A stretch of 64,000 bases of DNA, taken from the NCBI GenBank assembly GCA_036346225.1, contig JARFIW010000942.1:1447001-1511000 (forward strand), in the 5' to 3' direction. The position numbers and the translations under genes were made by a program. Below the pieces are notes generated by a model that was not told the DNA's origin, did not search any database, and saw nothing but the letters and a program-made list of their open reading frames with translations. Below, in pieces: positions 1 to 11,400 of the stretch. This DNA comes from Platerodrilus igneus. Lineage: Eukaryota; Arthropoda; Insecta; Coleoptera; Lycidae. How positions within the stretch are numbered: position 1 is the stretch's first letter; each line of letters opens with the position of its first letter.

Positions 1-854
1 TTGTATTAGCTCTAATAGTTTTCAGGTCATACTTTATAGATTGTTATTAAACTTTTGAAATTCTTGCATTGACTTTTCATTTGGTATGATGCTGGTAACG
101 AAGATAATCATTTAAACATATGCATGTCAAAAAAATCTGATTATTTTCAACTGAATTCAATATTTGTTAGAACAAAAAATTTAGTTATCTAAAAGCAATT
201 TTTGCATGAAAACAAATGCTTTCACATTGCTTGATACTTTATATAAAAGGGAAATCTTTTTAACTTTTAACAATATAATTCGTCAAATAACCAAATCAAT
301 TCGGTATGAAATTTTTAGAAATTGAAATTAAACTTTTATTCAAATATTGAACATGGTGAGGTACTAAATCTGCACCAGCATATTTATAACAATTCGGGCC
401 ATTAACCAAATATTAGTAGATATAAAATACAACTCATTTACTTTATTAATCAAAATAAGCAAAAGACATTGTAATAACATGACCAGACTGTATTGATGAG
501 AGATCAGACCCAAATCCTTAGTAATGTATGATGTTCACTACCCACCTCTCCTGGCTTTCATTTAAATATCAAACCTATATTTGAAATTTCACGTGTATTA
601 TTTAACGCCATTGTACTTGTAGAAGCTGTTTCGATATTATCTAATCAATCTATGATCTTACATACTTACCGCATTATTGAAGAGATACAATTCGACACTA
701 CAAGGGATGTTATGCATACTGGGACATAGAGGCCGTTACCAATCAAATGCCAGTATTAGAAATTAACCTCCATCTTTAGTTAACCTAAATCCAAAGATTT
801 GGTGCACTACGTGTAGTGTTGTAAATACAACGGACAGTCAAAGTTAACAAGTTG
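1..854. other. No gene seen
   Basis: AT-rich sequence without a convincing ORF, splice-bounded exon or repeat structure. It abuts the mariner remnant that starts near 855. Confidence 0.5.
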
Positions 855-1868
855 GTCGAAAAATTATTTTGGGCCCTGAAATTTTTTGTGCAATAATTTT
901 CAAAGACAATTATCTCAACAAGAATGTTTTATCGAGATGGTTTTTGTTTTCGGTAATGAAGCACCACATCAGTAAACAGTTTCTCATTGGTATGGAGAAT
1001 TCAAATGTGGACGGAATTAGTCTTATATCGACGATCCAAGAGCAGATGCACTAAAAAGGCAGTCACTCAGGAAAACGTCGATGCTGTGTGTAAGCTCATC
1101 AACGAAAATCGACATGTGACATCACGAAATTGAGGCATATATGGGAATTTCAAAGACTTCAATTCAAAAAATTCTCCCTGAAGAATTGTGTGTAAAAAAA
1201 ATAGTTTGAAGTTGGATGCTGCATCTGTTGATCGACGAACAGAAAGCATCTAGTGTGACTTGGTGTAAAAATACTCTAAATATGTGTACAACATCGTGAG
1301 TGGGGATGAATCTTGAATTTATTCATACGAGCCAGAAAATAAATACGTCATCTGATTGGGTGTTTCCAGGTGAAGAAAAGCCTACAAAAGTCACCCGTTC
1401 TCGAAGTGTCTCCAAAAAGATGGTCACAACATTTGTCTCGAAAGCAGGTCATGTAGTAGCAATTCCTCTACAAGATTAAAAAACTGTTACCTGCCGATTG
1501 GTATACAACCAATTGTTTGCCGCAAGTTTTTGTGTAGCTTCTAAAAACCAACCCCAAACGATGGATCATCTTCACCAAGACAATGTAAGTTTGCACATAG
1601 CTCTCAGAAGAATTGAATTTTTATCTTTGAATTGTTAGACCATCCTCTGTACAGTCCCGGCCTAAGTCCAACGTTTTTATATCTTTCTGAAAATCAAGGA
1701 CCACTGCGTGGTCAAAGGTTCCAGTTATCAGATGAAGCGTCGATGCCTTCAAAGTGTATTTTTTACTGTAGTAACAAATGAGTGGAATAACTGCTTCCAG
1801 AATTGGTCTGAGGGCATTCAAAAATGTATTAATCTTTGTGGCGAATACTTTGAAAAAGCAAATCTTTA
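855..1868 (+). pseudogene. Decayed mariner-family transposase
   Basis: A near full-length mariner (IS630/Tc1/mariner superfamily) transposase is recognisable across all three plus frames. In order: an N-terminal helix-turn-helix part; the segment AVTQENVDAVCKLINENRHV around 1050-1115; SGDES around 1300 (first catalytic Asp); the KVTRSRSVSKKMVTTF-like block around 1395-1430; HQDN around 1575 (second Asp); and YSPGLSP at about 1650-1670. The last motif is normally YSPDLSP, so the third catalytic Asp is Gly. The reading ends in a mariner-type C-terminus (EWNNCFQNWSEGIQKC, then EYFEKA) just before a TAA near 1866. At least four frame changes and several stops separate these pieces, so no active transposase can be made. 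Terminal inverted repeats were not identified. The family call is firm; the subfamily (irritans-like) is a guess. Confidence 0.88.
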
Positions 1869-2699
1869 AAAATTATCTATTGTTGTATTCCAGCTCTATA
1901 GGCAAAACCTAAACTCACTAAAACATCGTCATAGTGCAATTCTTAAATTACCTTTCTCCTTAAACTGGAACGTCTTTTTGGGATTTTTCTAAGGAGATAA
2001 TACTCATAAATTTTCTTAGAAAGCGAACGTTAATTTAAAATGCAACGTGAAAGGGCACTCCTTCGACGGTGTTTCAAACGACTCGCAAATATGAATAAGG
2101 AATTTTAACACCTGCAGTTCATACTCGCGAGTATAACCTGAAAGTTTATAATCTTTCTCAGCTAATAATAGAATCTTAAAAGATATGGAGTACTAAATAC
2201 GATGATTAAATCAAAATTATTGCAATGTAGATAATGTGGCAAATAAATTTGCTACAACACTGAAACTAATTATTATGGGTAATACTCTTAAGCGTTATCT
2301 GCTCATGAACATTAACTTACATCTAGTAACTGTTATCATAAGTACTTTCGAGTTTTGGTAGAACTTTCATCTTTTAGATGTGTTGTAATAGTGATTTTAT
2401 GTCCTGTGCAGAATTCAAATCACGTTAAGATTATACTAATAATAACCACAACTGTAATATATTAAGATATGTATCTGTGACCATAAAAATAAAATTATGC
2501 CATATTTGCCATTAAATTACTAATAAAAACATTCAAAGTGTACATATAATCAGCATTGCAGAAGAGCATTTTATACAAATGCATCGTGAACTTTTATAAA
2601 TACTCATTTGCTTACCATATTTTTTCACCAATTGTGTACCTCCAGTGACAAATTGCTTTCAGGAAATGTGTATATAAATGTTCTGAAGTGTGTCATAAT
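1869..2699. other. No gene seen
   Basis: AT-rich spacer between the mariner remnant and the LINE cluster. No ORF or repeat could be supported. Confidence 0.45.
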
Positions 2700-4140
2700 T
2701 ATTATTGTTCTTTGATATCATCATCATTACGTCTTCAGTTCAGGAACTGGTTAGATATGTACCCTCATTGTTTCCTATTCTGGGCTAACCTACTCATTTC
2801 CTGAAATTTCCAGTCTGCATCTTTCACTATCTGCATAGACTGATCTAGGTCTACTTCCACCTCTTTTTTTCCTATATCTGCTTGTAATATATCCAGCACT
2901 ATACCCCAAAAATGCTTTACAACATATCCTGCCCTTCCACTTCTTCTATTTTTTTTTCACATACGGTTTTAACAATTTCTCCTTGTTTCTATGTTTGTTG
3001 TCTTCGAACATAGCTGCTGCTCTTTCTTGTTAGATGCAGTTCGGTTCCCCTTATATTGTTTTATAAATATATACCCTATTTCCCCGATATTCAGTTGTAT
3101 GTGAAGGGAGTTAAGCAACCTGCGGCTATCAAGATCCCCCAACACTTGAACATTTGCTGAATTAATAGTTTTTCAATATATCCTTCCGAACAAGGTTTAT
3201 CGTCTTGAACCTGGTTGGATGCGTATCTCCACTTATTTATATTCTGAGATAGCCTACACAGTTCCCTGAAATTTCTACAGCCTGGACACAGCTCGGTTCT
3301 GCTTCTGTTATTTTCTAATTATATGTCCTATTTTACCGAGATTCAGTAGTATGTGAAGGAGGTTAAGCAGCCTGTGGCTGCCAAGATCTCCCAACACTTA
3401 ACCATTTGCCAAATTAATAGTTTTCAAGTAAATGCTTTTGCACAATTAACATTAGTTAAGAATATGGCAAGACTAATACCTGTAGTTGCTTATAATAATT
3501 ATCAGGTGTAAGTACAATTATTTTTTTCATCATTAGGTTTTCCTCATAGTCCAACCTAGGTTTATCTTTGCCTCTCTTTTTTCCTATCTCTGCTTCTAAG
3601 ATATTCCGCACTATTCCCGCATGCCTTAGTATGTGGTCTATCATCTTCTCTCCTATATTTTACTGTTTTTTTACATATTTATTTCTTCCCCTACTATTTC
3701 TAGTACCTTTTTGTTCTTAACTTTGTCTGTCCATATCTTCATCATATGTCTGTAGCACCACATTTTCAAAGGCTTCTATCTCTTTTGTGTCCGCTGCTCC
3801 TACTATCCAAGTTTTACAGCCGTACGTGCTGTGCTCCACACATATGTTTTAAGTAATCTCTTCCTTGTTTCTATGTTTGTTGTCTTCGAACACAGTAATT
3901 GTATTTTCTTGTTAAATATAGCACGGTCTTGTGCTAATCTTTGTTTTATATCTTTTGCGCTCTTCCCATCTTACATTATTTGGCTTCTTAGGTAGCAGAA
4001 ATCCTTAACCTCTTGTAAGTTCTCGTTACCTATTTGTATTCTGACACCTAGGTTTGTTCTGCATTGAAAGAGTTTGTTGAACCTTATACTTAAACCAAAA
4101 GCTGTAGTGATAGAATTTTAACTTTCTGCCGGCTTTATAT
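2700..4140 (-). mobile_element. Composite non-LTR retrotransposon remnant, copy 1 (3' part only)
   Basis: Read on the minus strand, about 4140-3540 is the 3' coding end of the LINE family seen best at 54.1-57.2 kb. It includes the block DHILRHAGIVRNILEAEIGK at about 3580-3650. Two copies of a ~250-bp tail module follow (about 3540-3290 and 3290-3040), marked by 'gcctgtggctgccaagatc'-like sequence and 'gaaactggttggacgcgtac'-like sequence. Then a second fragment of the same LINE 3' end follows (about 3040-2700). Polymerase motifs are absent here. Numerous stops and frameshifts make this a dead fragment. The arrangement LINE end, two tails, LINE end again is shared with the clusters at 5.4-7.2 kb and 54.1-57.2 kb. 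Confidence 0.8.
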
Positions 4141-5389
4141 TCTGTTGATGTATATTATTCAATTATTTACATATAATTTATTAGGATCCAGACTTTTACA
4201 TATACCAGTCAAATTTGTTAAATATTTACACTTTAATAAATTTAATATATTCCTTTTCTTTTAGGTACACACAATTTGAGCAATTACGATAGAGTTTAGT
4301 TTATTTGTGTTGGTTGTGTTTGTTCAATATTAAGATATTCACGTTTTAATATACGTAAACAGCATGGAGTTTTATTATTGTTTGTTTAAATCAGTCGGTA
4401 GAAAAAAAAAGGATACACAGGGTTCTATCAATTTGCTTTACAAAATAACCATTTAGTCATCTCGTAGACCACCCACCATCAATCGAGCCCAAATTCCAGA
4501 CAGGTGAATGTGTTAAAGTTTGGATCCCCGAAAGCTTTGCATTTGTTTTCATAAAATTTGTCTCTCGCAAGCTAGCTGGTGCATTTTTACTGTTACATCT
4601 CCGTGGTAGAGTAAATTTCATTCAAACCATAACGTCAATTTAACATGTAACAAATTTAATTATTAAAACATACTGTTCCTCAAATTTGTTAACAATTTGC
4701 AAAGGTAATACTTCCAAGTTTGAGAAGCCACGATAATAATGAAACCAGATATTAGCTGCACTTTATAAATACACCTCAAACAATTAACAACCACATATTA
4801 GTTAAACTCTTGGTGTAGTGCAACTGCAGTAATTACAGCAATAAATTGTTACCCAAATAAATAACATACTAAAATAGTTTGACCTTAAAGGCCATTCATA
4901 AAAATAAAACGTTAATATTAATCCAAATGGTTATTATAAAATGCATTTAGCAAAGTGACCCACTTAATATTATTTTATACTTGGACCAACATACTTGCAT
5001 TAATTAAAATATTTGCAATTATGATTAGATTCAGACTAGCCCATGGAATATTTTGTTTCTCATACCATCATTTATGATTCACACAAGGAAAGAATGAAAT
5101 TATGTCATGCTGCACAATAAGAATTCTTCCTGGCATTTACATAATTATCACCTAGTTGGTTAAATGTAACACTTGGGAAAAGAAGTAAAATAACTATGTT
5201 CAATTTTGTTTACAATTCTATCAGTGCAATCTTGAAATGCTCATGACAATTATAAATTATGTACATCCACCTTTTAGAGCTCTTTGTATTTTATAAAGAG
5301 TATTTACCTTCACATGATCCACCATTGTGATAAAAACACCTTCTAATATACAAATAAATTTTGAAAATTATTAACTACCATATCAAAGA
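4141..5389. other. No gene seen between inverted LINE copies
   Basis: AT-rich sequence separating the minus-strand LINE remnant from the plus-strand copy. Nothing coding could be supported. Confidence 0.45.
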
Positions 5390-7155
5390 TACAGTATAAA
5401 AATTAACAAAAATAAAACTAAAGTACTAGTATGCAAAGGAGGGGAAAATAAATCAAAAACAATAATACAAATAGTTAACGAGAACTCACAAGGGGTTAAG
5501 GATTTCTACTACCTAGGAAGCCAAATAACGCAAGATAGGGAGAGTGTAAAAGATATAAATCAAAGATTAGCACAAGGTCGTGCTACATTTAATAAGAAAA
5601 AGCAAGTACTGTGTTTAAAGACAACAAACATGGAAACAAGGAAAAGATTGCTAAAACATATGCGTGGAGCACAGCATTGTATGGCTGTGAAACTTGGACA
5701 GTAGGAGAAGCGGACAGGAAAAAGATAGAAACCTTTGAAAAGTTGTGCTACAGACTTATGATGAAGATATCAACAAAGTTACCAACAAAGAGGTACTAGA
5801 AATGGTAGGGAAGAAAAAAATATGTGGACCACAGTAAAAAATAGGAGATATAGGATGGTATGCTACATACTAAGGCATGAGGGAATAATGCTGAATATAT
5901 TAGAAGCAGAGATAGGAAAAAGAGAGGTAGAGATAGACCTAGGTTAGACTATTGCACACAGATAGTGAAAGATGTAGGCTGTGGGAATTTCAGGGAAATG
6001 TGTAGGTTAGCTCATAATAGAAATAAATGGAGGTACGTGTCCAACCAGTTCCAAGATGAAAAACCTAATAACGAAAAAAATAACTGTACTTAAACCTGAT
6101 GATGAGGAATCCTTGGTAGCCACAGGCTCCTTAACCCCCTTCACATACCACCGAATCTCGGTGAAATAGGGCATATAATTAGGAAACAACAGGAGGGGAA
6201 CCGAACTGTATCGAGGCTGTGGGAATTTCAGGGAACCGTGTAGGCTAGCTCAGAATAGAAATAAGTTAGGGTACGCGTCCGACCAGTTTCAAGACTGAAA
6301 ACCTAATGACGAAAAAAATAATTGCACTTGTAACTGATGATTATTATGAACAACTACAGGTGTTGGTTTTGAAATATTTCCAACTAATGTTGATTGTGCA
6401 AAAGGATATATTGGAAAACTATTAATTCGGCAAATGTTCAAATGCTGGGGATCTTGGCAGCCGCAGGCTGCTTAACTCCCTTTACTTACCTTACATTTGA
6501 TTTTCCAATGCTCCACTTGAAGCTACTACATTGGTCAGGAAGCGAGTTTTTACCTGGGAATTTCCAATTTTGCCAAACTTTTGCTGTTGCAAGCAAGGTG
6601 GGAATCTTTAACGTGTGTGACAACACTCACACATGGGACCTCCATTTTATCTCTCATCTGAACGAGAGTGTATTTTTGTGAAAAATGCTCGCCTAAAATT
6701 TTTTAAGCGGGCTGTGTCGGGATTCGAACCCAGGATCTTGGGCATAGTAATCACACACATACCACTACGCCATGGAGCCGCCTCTCCCTTCACATACCAC
6801 TGAATAAAGGGGAAATAGAGTATAAATTTGTAAACAATAGAAGGGGAACCGAACTGCAACTAACAAGAAAGAGCTGTGGCTATGTTCGAAGACAACAAAC
6901 ATAGATACAACGAAAAAATTGTTGAAAGCATATGTGTGGAGCAGAGCATAGTACGACTATGAAATAGGGGCAGTAGGAGAAGCAGACGGAAAAGTGGTAG
7001 AAGCCTTTTGGAATGTTGTACTTCAGTTGTATGAGGATGATAGCATGGACAGACAAAGTTAATAACAAAGAGTTTATAGAAATAGTAGGGGAATAAAGAT
7101 ATCTGTGGTAAACAAAAATAATAGGAGAAATAAAAGGGCAGGATACGTTCTAAGA
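5390..7155 (+). mobile_element. Composite non-LTR retrotransposon remnant, copy 2
   Basis: The same family on the plus strand. 5390-6055 encodes the LINE 3' coding end. The longest open piece, 5611-5799, reads AWSTALYGCETWTVGEADRK and is preceded in another frame by a VKDFYYLGSQITQD block. Tail modules lie at about 6055-6235 and 6235-6485. A SINE occupies about 6487-6785, tail sequence resumes to about 6870, and a second LINE 3' fragment runs about 6870-7155 before the transposase remnant. The second fragment repeats the portion that starts with 'gacaacaaacat' in the first. All reading frames are broken. Confidence 0.8.
6487..6785 (-). mobile_element. tRNA-derived SINE (family 1) with intact A and B boxes
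   Basis: On the minus strand the first ~75 nt look like a tRNA. The A box is TGGCGTAGTGG (6762-6772) and the B box is GGTTCGAATCC (6720-6730), a perfect match to the Pol III B-box consensus. The tRNA-like head is followed by a ~220-nt body ending with the conserved segment 'gtagtagcttcaagtggagc' near 6515-6540. A second copy with a mutated B box lies at 53.8 kb, and a 5'-truncated tail of the same family interrupts the gypsy pol at 62.7 kb. It would be transcribed by Pol III and mobilised by a LINE. It sits within the composite LINE tail here. Cloverleaf folding was judged by eye only, and this is a SINE head rather than a functional tRNA gene. Confidence 0.8.
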
Positions 7156-8148
7156 CTGTTTTTAGTGGTACCCTGTAAATAAACGTCAGGGGATAAAGTC
7201 GGGTAATCTCGCAGACCTCTGCACTGGTTCATTATTTGAAAGCACTTTCTTATTAAACTTTTCTCTCAAAAAATTTTTCACGTTACGAGTGTTATAGGTC
7301 GGGCATCAACCAACTTTCTGGAACCAAACTAACGTTTTGAATGTTCTCAAGATTAATAATTTGTCTCAAAGCAGGTATTATTACATTTGTTAGTAGCTCG
7401 AAATATCTGTTACCAGTTAAATTGTAATCAAAGTTAAAAGGAGCTAAGTTAAATTGTAATCAAAATTAAAAGGATCTATTAAGTGATTATCTAAAACGAA
7501 AAGAGAACTTGAAAACAAAAAAATTGTAAACGAAATTTCATATCAGTTAAACCGCACCAGACATTAAAACCAAATCGAACATGAAATCTTCTTTGATTTA
7601 CCAAATATGGATTTTCCGCAAACCAATGATGATAGTTATTCTTATTTAACATTCTACAATTGGTGGTAAATCTTGTTTCATCTGTCCGTAGTATTTTCCT
7701 AGGAAAATTAATGTCATATTCGCATTTTTGAAGGTATCACTTGCTAAATTGTAATCTTCGGTGATAGTTATTATAGCTTAAACCTTGTACAATTGTTGGT
7801 TTGTAAGGGTGATACTTGTTTTCCTTCAAGGTTCTGTGAATAGTAGATTTTGAAATCCGTTTCTCAAGCTACACGACAAACTGATGTGTTGGGATTGTTC
7901 TTAACGTTCTGCAAAATATTATTTCGATCAATATCATCATCATTAACTTCATAGTTAGTTTGTTTTGGTTCGAAGCTTCCAAAGTTCTGTAAATTGCTAA
8001 CCAGTCTTCTAAAAATTGTCCTGTGTGGTTGTTGTCTTTCTGGAAAATGTTCTGCATAACTCGTACTTACATTTTCAGTGTTTTTATTTGCCTTGAAATA
8101 CACTTCTAACATATCAATTTTTTCTTCGTTTGAGTATTTATGTGCCAT
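7155..8148 (-). pseudogene. Decayed Tc1/mariner-superfamily transposase with DUF4817-type N-terminus
   Basis: The N-terminal 94 codons (8148-7864) are open and resemble the DUF4817 helix-turn-helix domain of insect transposons: a YSNEEKIDMLEVY start, then YAEHFPERQQPHRTIFRRL. After a frame change, the next frame gives STIHRTLKENKYHPYKP, then RTDETRF (first catalytic Asp), NYHHWFAENPYLVNQRRF and RFGFNVWCGL down to about 7540. A later segment (about 7290-7170) reads RSARLPDFIPLDVYL, matching the PDLTPLD motif that carries the third acidic residue. The middle section with the second Asp is deleted or unreadable. Stops, frame changes and the internal deletion make it non-functional. Terminal repeats were not found. 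Confidence 0.8.
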
Positions 8149-9595
8149 TATCGATACTTATAAATCTTAATATTTGACAATAATTACTTATCACTAACTA
8201 CAAGTAGTTGACAAGGCTTTAATTAACTTATTTTTGCAGAATAATTGTACTTTGACAGAAATTAAACGTTAGTATCGTTTCTTTATTTTACTGTATTACT
8301 TAGAATATCTTTTCACATTCATTTGTCATTGGTATTTAATTTTATAGCTTATTAATTTCATATTAAAGATTAATTTACGTTCTTATTAATATTTTCCTTA
8401 AAACTAAAAATTTTCAGGTATGTTATACATGTTATACATTGCTATACATTGAAAAGCACTTTTTAAGGGCTATCCAATAAATCCAAATCTAATATGGCCG
8501 CCATATGGAAAACAAAGATAGCACTAATAACTTGAAAACAAATGACAATTGGGGGTTGTTGTTTATATCAAATGTGTTTTAAAAAGGTGTCTCAACATTG
8601 TAAAACTGTAAAAGACGCCAGATTGAACGTTATCGCGTTATTAAGGAATAATGAAATCATCAAATCTTTATAGACATTTTTGCCTATGTTGGTTTCCATT
8701 TGTAGCTTTTGATAAAGACGAGAATGATTGCCGAAAGGTTAAGTGATTGATTAAATACGTTCAGTTATTGGTTTTATTATTGGACTATATCCCAAAATAT
8801 TAATAATCTCAGGTTTATATTACATATGTGTGCTGTTTTGTTGTACTTAACAACTTATTAAACAATTCATTTTGAAATATTTTTTCATTTTTAGATTAAA
8901 ATATTTTACCCATTATTCCAGAATCATTAATTTTGTTTGATGGTCGTTTATAAACATGAATCGCAATTTTGTGTAATGTTTTGACCTTATCTCTTGATCT
9001 CATGATTCTGTTTTAGATTAAAAAGTTCTCATGTTTAAAAATTAACTAAGTAATATGCTTTTGATCTAACAATAAAAACATGATATTTATTACTGTCTGA
9101 TGAAAAGTCCTTGGATAACCTTGTATAAACCTTTGTTATACGACGATGGAATTTGTGAACAAACTTGTATAAATATTGTGTACAAGATTCACAGATATCA
9201 ACCAAAGGTTATATAACGTTAGATGGGGGACATTGTAGTACTATAATTGCGTTTTTACTACCTTGTTTGATAATAATAATGAAATGTAGCAAGCTACGAA
9301 TTCTAATAAAAGAAATACAAAGCACTTTTTTATATACTTTGGAAGATATATGTAATTAATTATTTGTGAAAACTAGTATTATATAACACCAAAATAATGA
9401 AGCTTTATGCTAATTAGGAAACTTGGTTAATTCAAATGGATAATGTTTCTTAATATGCAAGGTGACAAAAATATTTTTATTGCTTCTAATAAATAACTTT
9501 ATTTTTGCGTTCTACAATACAATGGCAGCCTGTCTGTCTGTTTAATGGCTTAATGTATTATTTTAAATTCTATTTATTCCTACAATAAAGTAATA
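8149..9595. other. No gene seen
   Basis: AT-rich sequence with only short, unsupported ORFs. No repeat was recognised. Confidence 0.45.
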
Positions 9596-9952
9596 GCTTC
9601 CACTAAATTCATAATAGACAGTTCACGCAGTCTTAAATGAAACACGACTTCTGTATGCAAACTTATCAGCCTACCATAAAAAAACATACAGGGAAAAGTT
9701 GTAGTTTTCACAAAAAATAGTCCTGTTAATGTTCCTCATTCAGTATTTACTGACTAAATTCATTAAAATGTTGTTTATATACCACTTTACATTGAAGGTA
9801 AAATCGGCACTCCACAGATACATATTTTGTGAATTCACATATCTCGAATCATGAAACCACATTTTATCAGAGAAAATGCTAAATTTAACGAGTAGATTCA
9901 TTAAATTATTGGCAAACAGCTGGTAGTGTGCAACCACTCGGATGGTTGCCAT
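9596..9952 (-). pseudogene. Fragment of a second Tc1/mariner-superfamily transposase
   Basis: A 70-codon minus-strand ORF (9952-9740) contains FSDKMWFHDSRYVNSQNMYL followed by WSADF. This matches the block around the first catalytic acidic residue in insect DUF4817-type transposases (pattern F-S/T-D-E-x-x-F-H-x-S-G-Y-V-N-x-Q-N-x-R-x-W). The usual Glu after Asp is Lys here and the usual Ser-Gly is Ser-Arg. Beyond the stop, minus-strand sequence to about 9600 gives FLW-x-ADKFAYRSR, resembling the FFLWGYLKDKVY block near the C-terminus. The part between is missing. It is too divergent from the 7.2-8.1 kb copy to be a fragment of it. Confidence 0.65.
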
Positions 9953-11040
9953 CTAAAGGCATTCTTTACGATTGTTTAGCAGGTTTGATATGGAAGTCTA
10001 ATTTCTTGAGACAACCACTTTAGAACATACGGATAGTTTATCTGATTCTTTTTTATACATCACAGACTTGGTTTTGTGAAATACACTAATACAATTGATA
10101 ATGCATGCATAAAATCCTTTAATATCACTGCTACGTTTGGGAAGCGCTTTTAAAAACCATCCAAACATAAACATGGGCTGTATTTCGAAACCATTTCAAA
10201 AGTGTTTTAGGCATAAAATTTTGTATTCCTGTTGCGAATACCGTTGGTACTAGTTACAATAGCAGGGAAACAACAAAAAAACTTGTCAAATTTGACTATC
10301 ATAAAGTTATTTGACTTAGGAAAATTCGGGGTGCTAATGTAGATAGATGTTGTAAAATTCGTGGGCATCTGTGACAAAGATAAGATTTAGTATCGCAGTA
10401 ATTTGTTCTAGTCATTGACATAGAAATAGGATTAATTAAACCTTGACAAGCCTAAACATCCACAAAGTAAGTTATGGCCTAGGGTCTTTTATTTATAAGT
10501 GTTGCAGTTAAAATTATTCGAGTTCGTGCTTCATTACACTGTCAAATTGTTGCTTAAATACTGCTTGTTAATCTTATTAAATAATATATTGAGTATTTAT
10601 ATTTTGTATAGAACTTATTGGTATCTGGTGTCTTTAACAATTAATAAGAATTGGGCCGATGCAACAAAATTATGAAATAAATAACATTTATCTGGTACTT
10701 GTATAAATCACCTTTATTCTTACATTTTTATAATAGCCACTCATATTTTTATCATTTAGGAACAGCAATTAAAACTTTTCTATTTAAAGCTACTTAATTT
10801 ATTTTATGATTATAAAGTAGCTCATGTCAACAACATAAAAAGATTATGGGTAGAGGTCAGCTACAGTTTTGTATAATGCATGAAAGTTCATTGAAGCTGT
10901 GTGATATTTAATTATCATTTAATAATGTAATTAGAAGAATAGAATTTTGTAAAACGTATTTTAATGATTCATGACGACCAAATTAGACGTATATTAATAA
11001 CTTGTTTTATAGTTGCAATTATAATAAATTACAATGTCTT
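9953..11040. other. No gene seen
   Basis: AT-rich spacer. No ORF, exon or repeat could be supported. Confidence 0.45.
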
Positions 11041-11069
11041 GTTTGCAATTAAATTGGTCTCTGAAACAG

Positions 11070-11400
11070 TATTAATTACTGCAAGGTTAGTTTGGTGTCA
11101 TATTGCACTGCAGTCGAACACCACCATTGGGCGTCATAATTGCTCTGATAGCTAAGTTTAAGCTGGACGATTCATGCCCCACAAATTGGGTGTCCATAAT
11201 TGCTTTGCAAATTTTATTTTTAAGCTGGATGATTCGTGCCCCACAAATTGGGCATCATTATTGTTGCGAAGTTCAGCTGTTGAAGACTGCTAAAATAAAA
11301 GACTTAACGTTACAACTACGGCTCCACAATTTGGACGCCATAATTGCTGCAAGGTTAATCCCCACAATTGGGTCGACAAATTCTACGAAGTTTCCCGCCC
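11070..11400. repeat. Irregularly spaced motif repeated about six times
   Basis: A ~35-bp motif of the form CCCCACAAATTGGG, a short variable part, then CATAATTGCTGCAAGG occurs near 11080, 11113, 11179, 11238, 11321 and 11357. Spacing is uneven (about 33 to 83 bp) and copies are 70-90% alike by eye. ORFs on both strands cross the array, which probably reflects the repeat rather than coding. It could be the decayed remains of an LTR or of a tandem array. Confidence 0.6.

Noticed and set aside
6710..6785. Possible functional tRNA gene on the minus strand
   Set aside because: A and B boxes are good, but the sequence continues into a repeat body shared with other loci and lies inside a LINE tail, so it is a SINE head.
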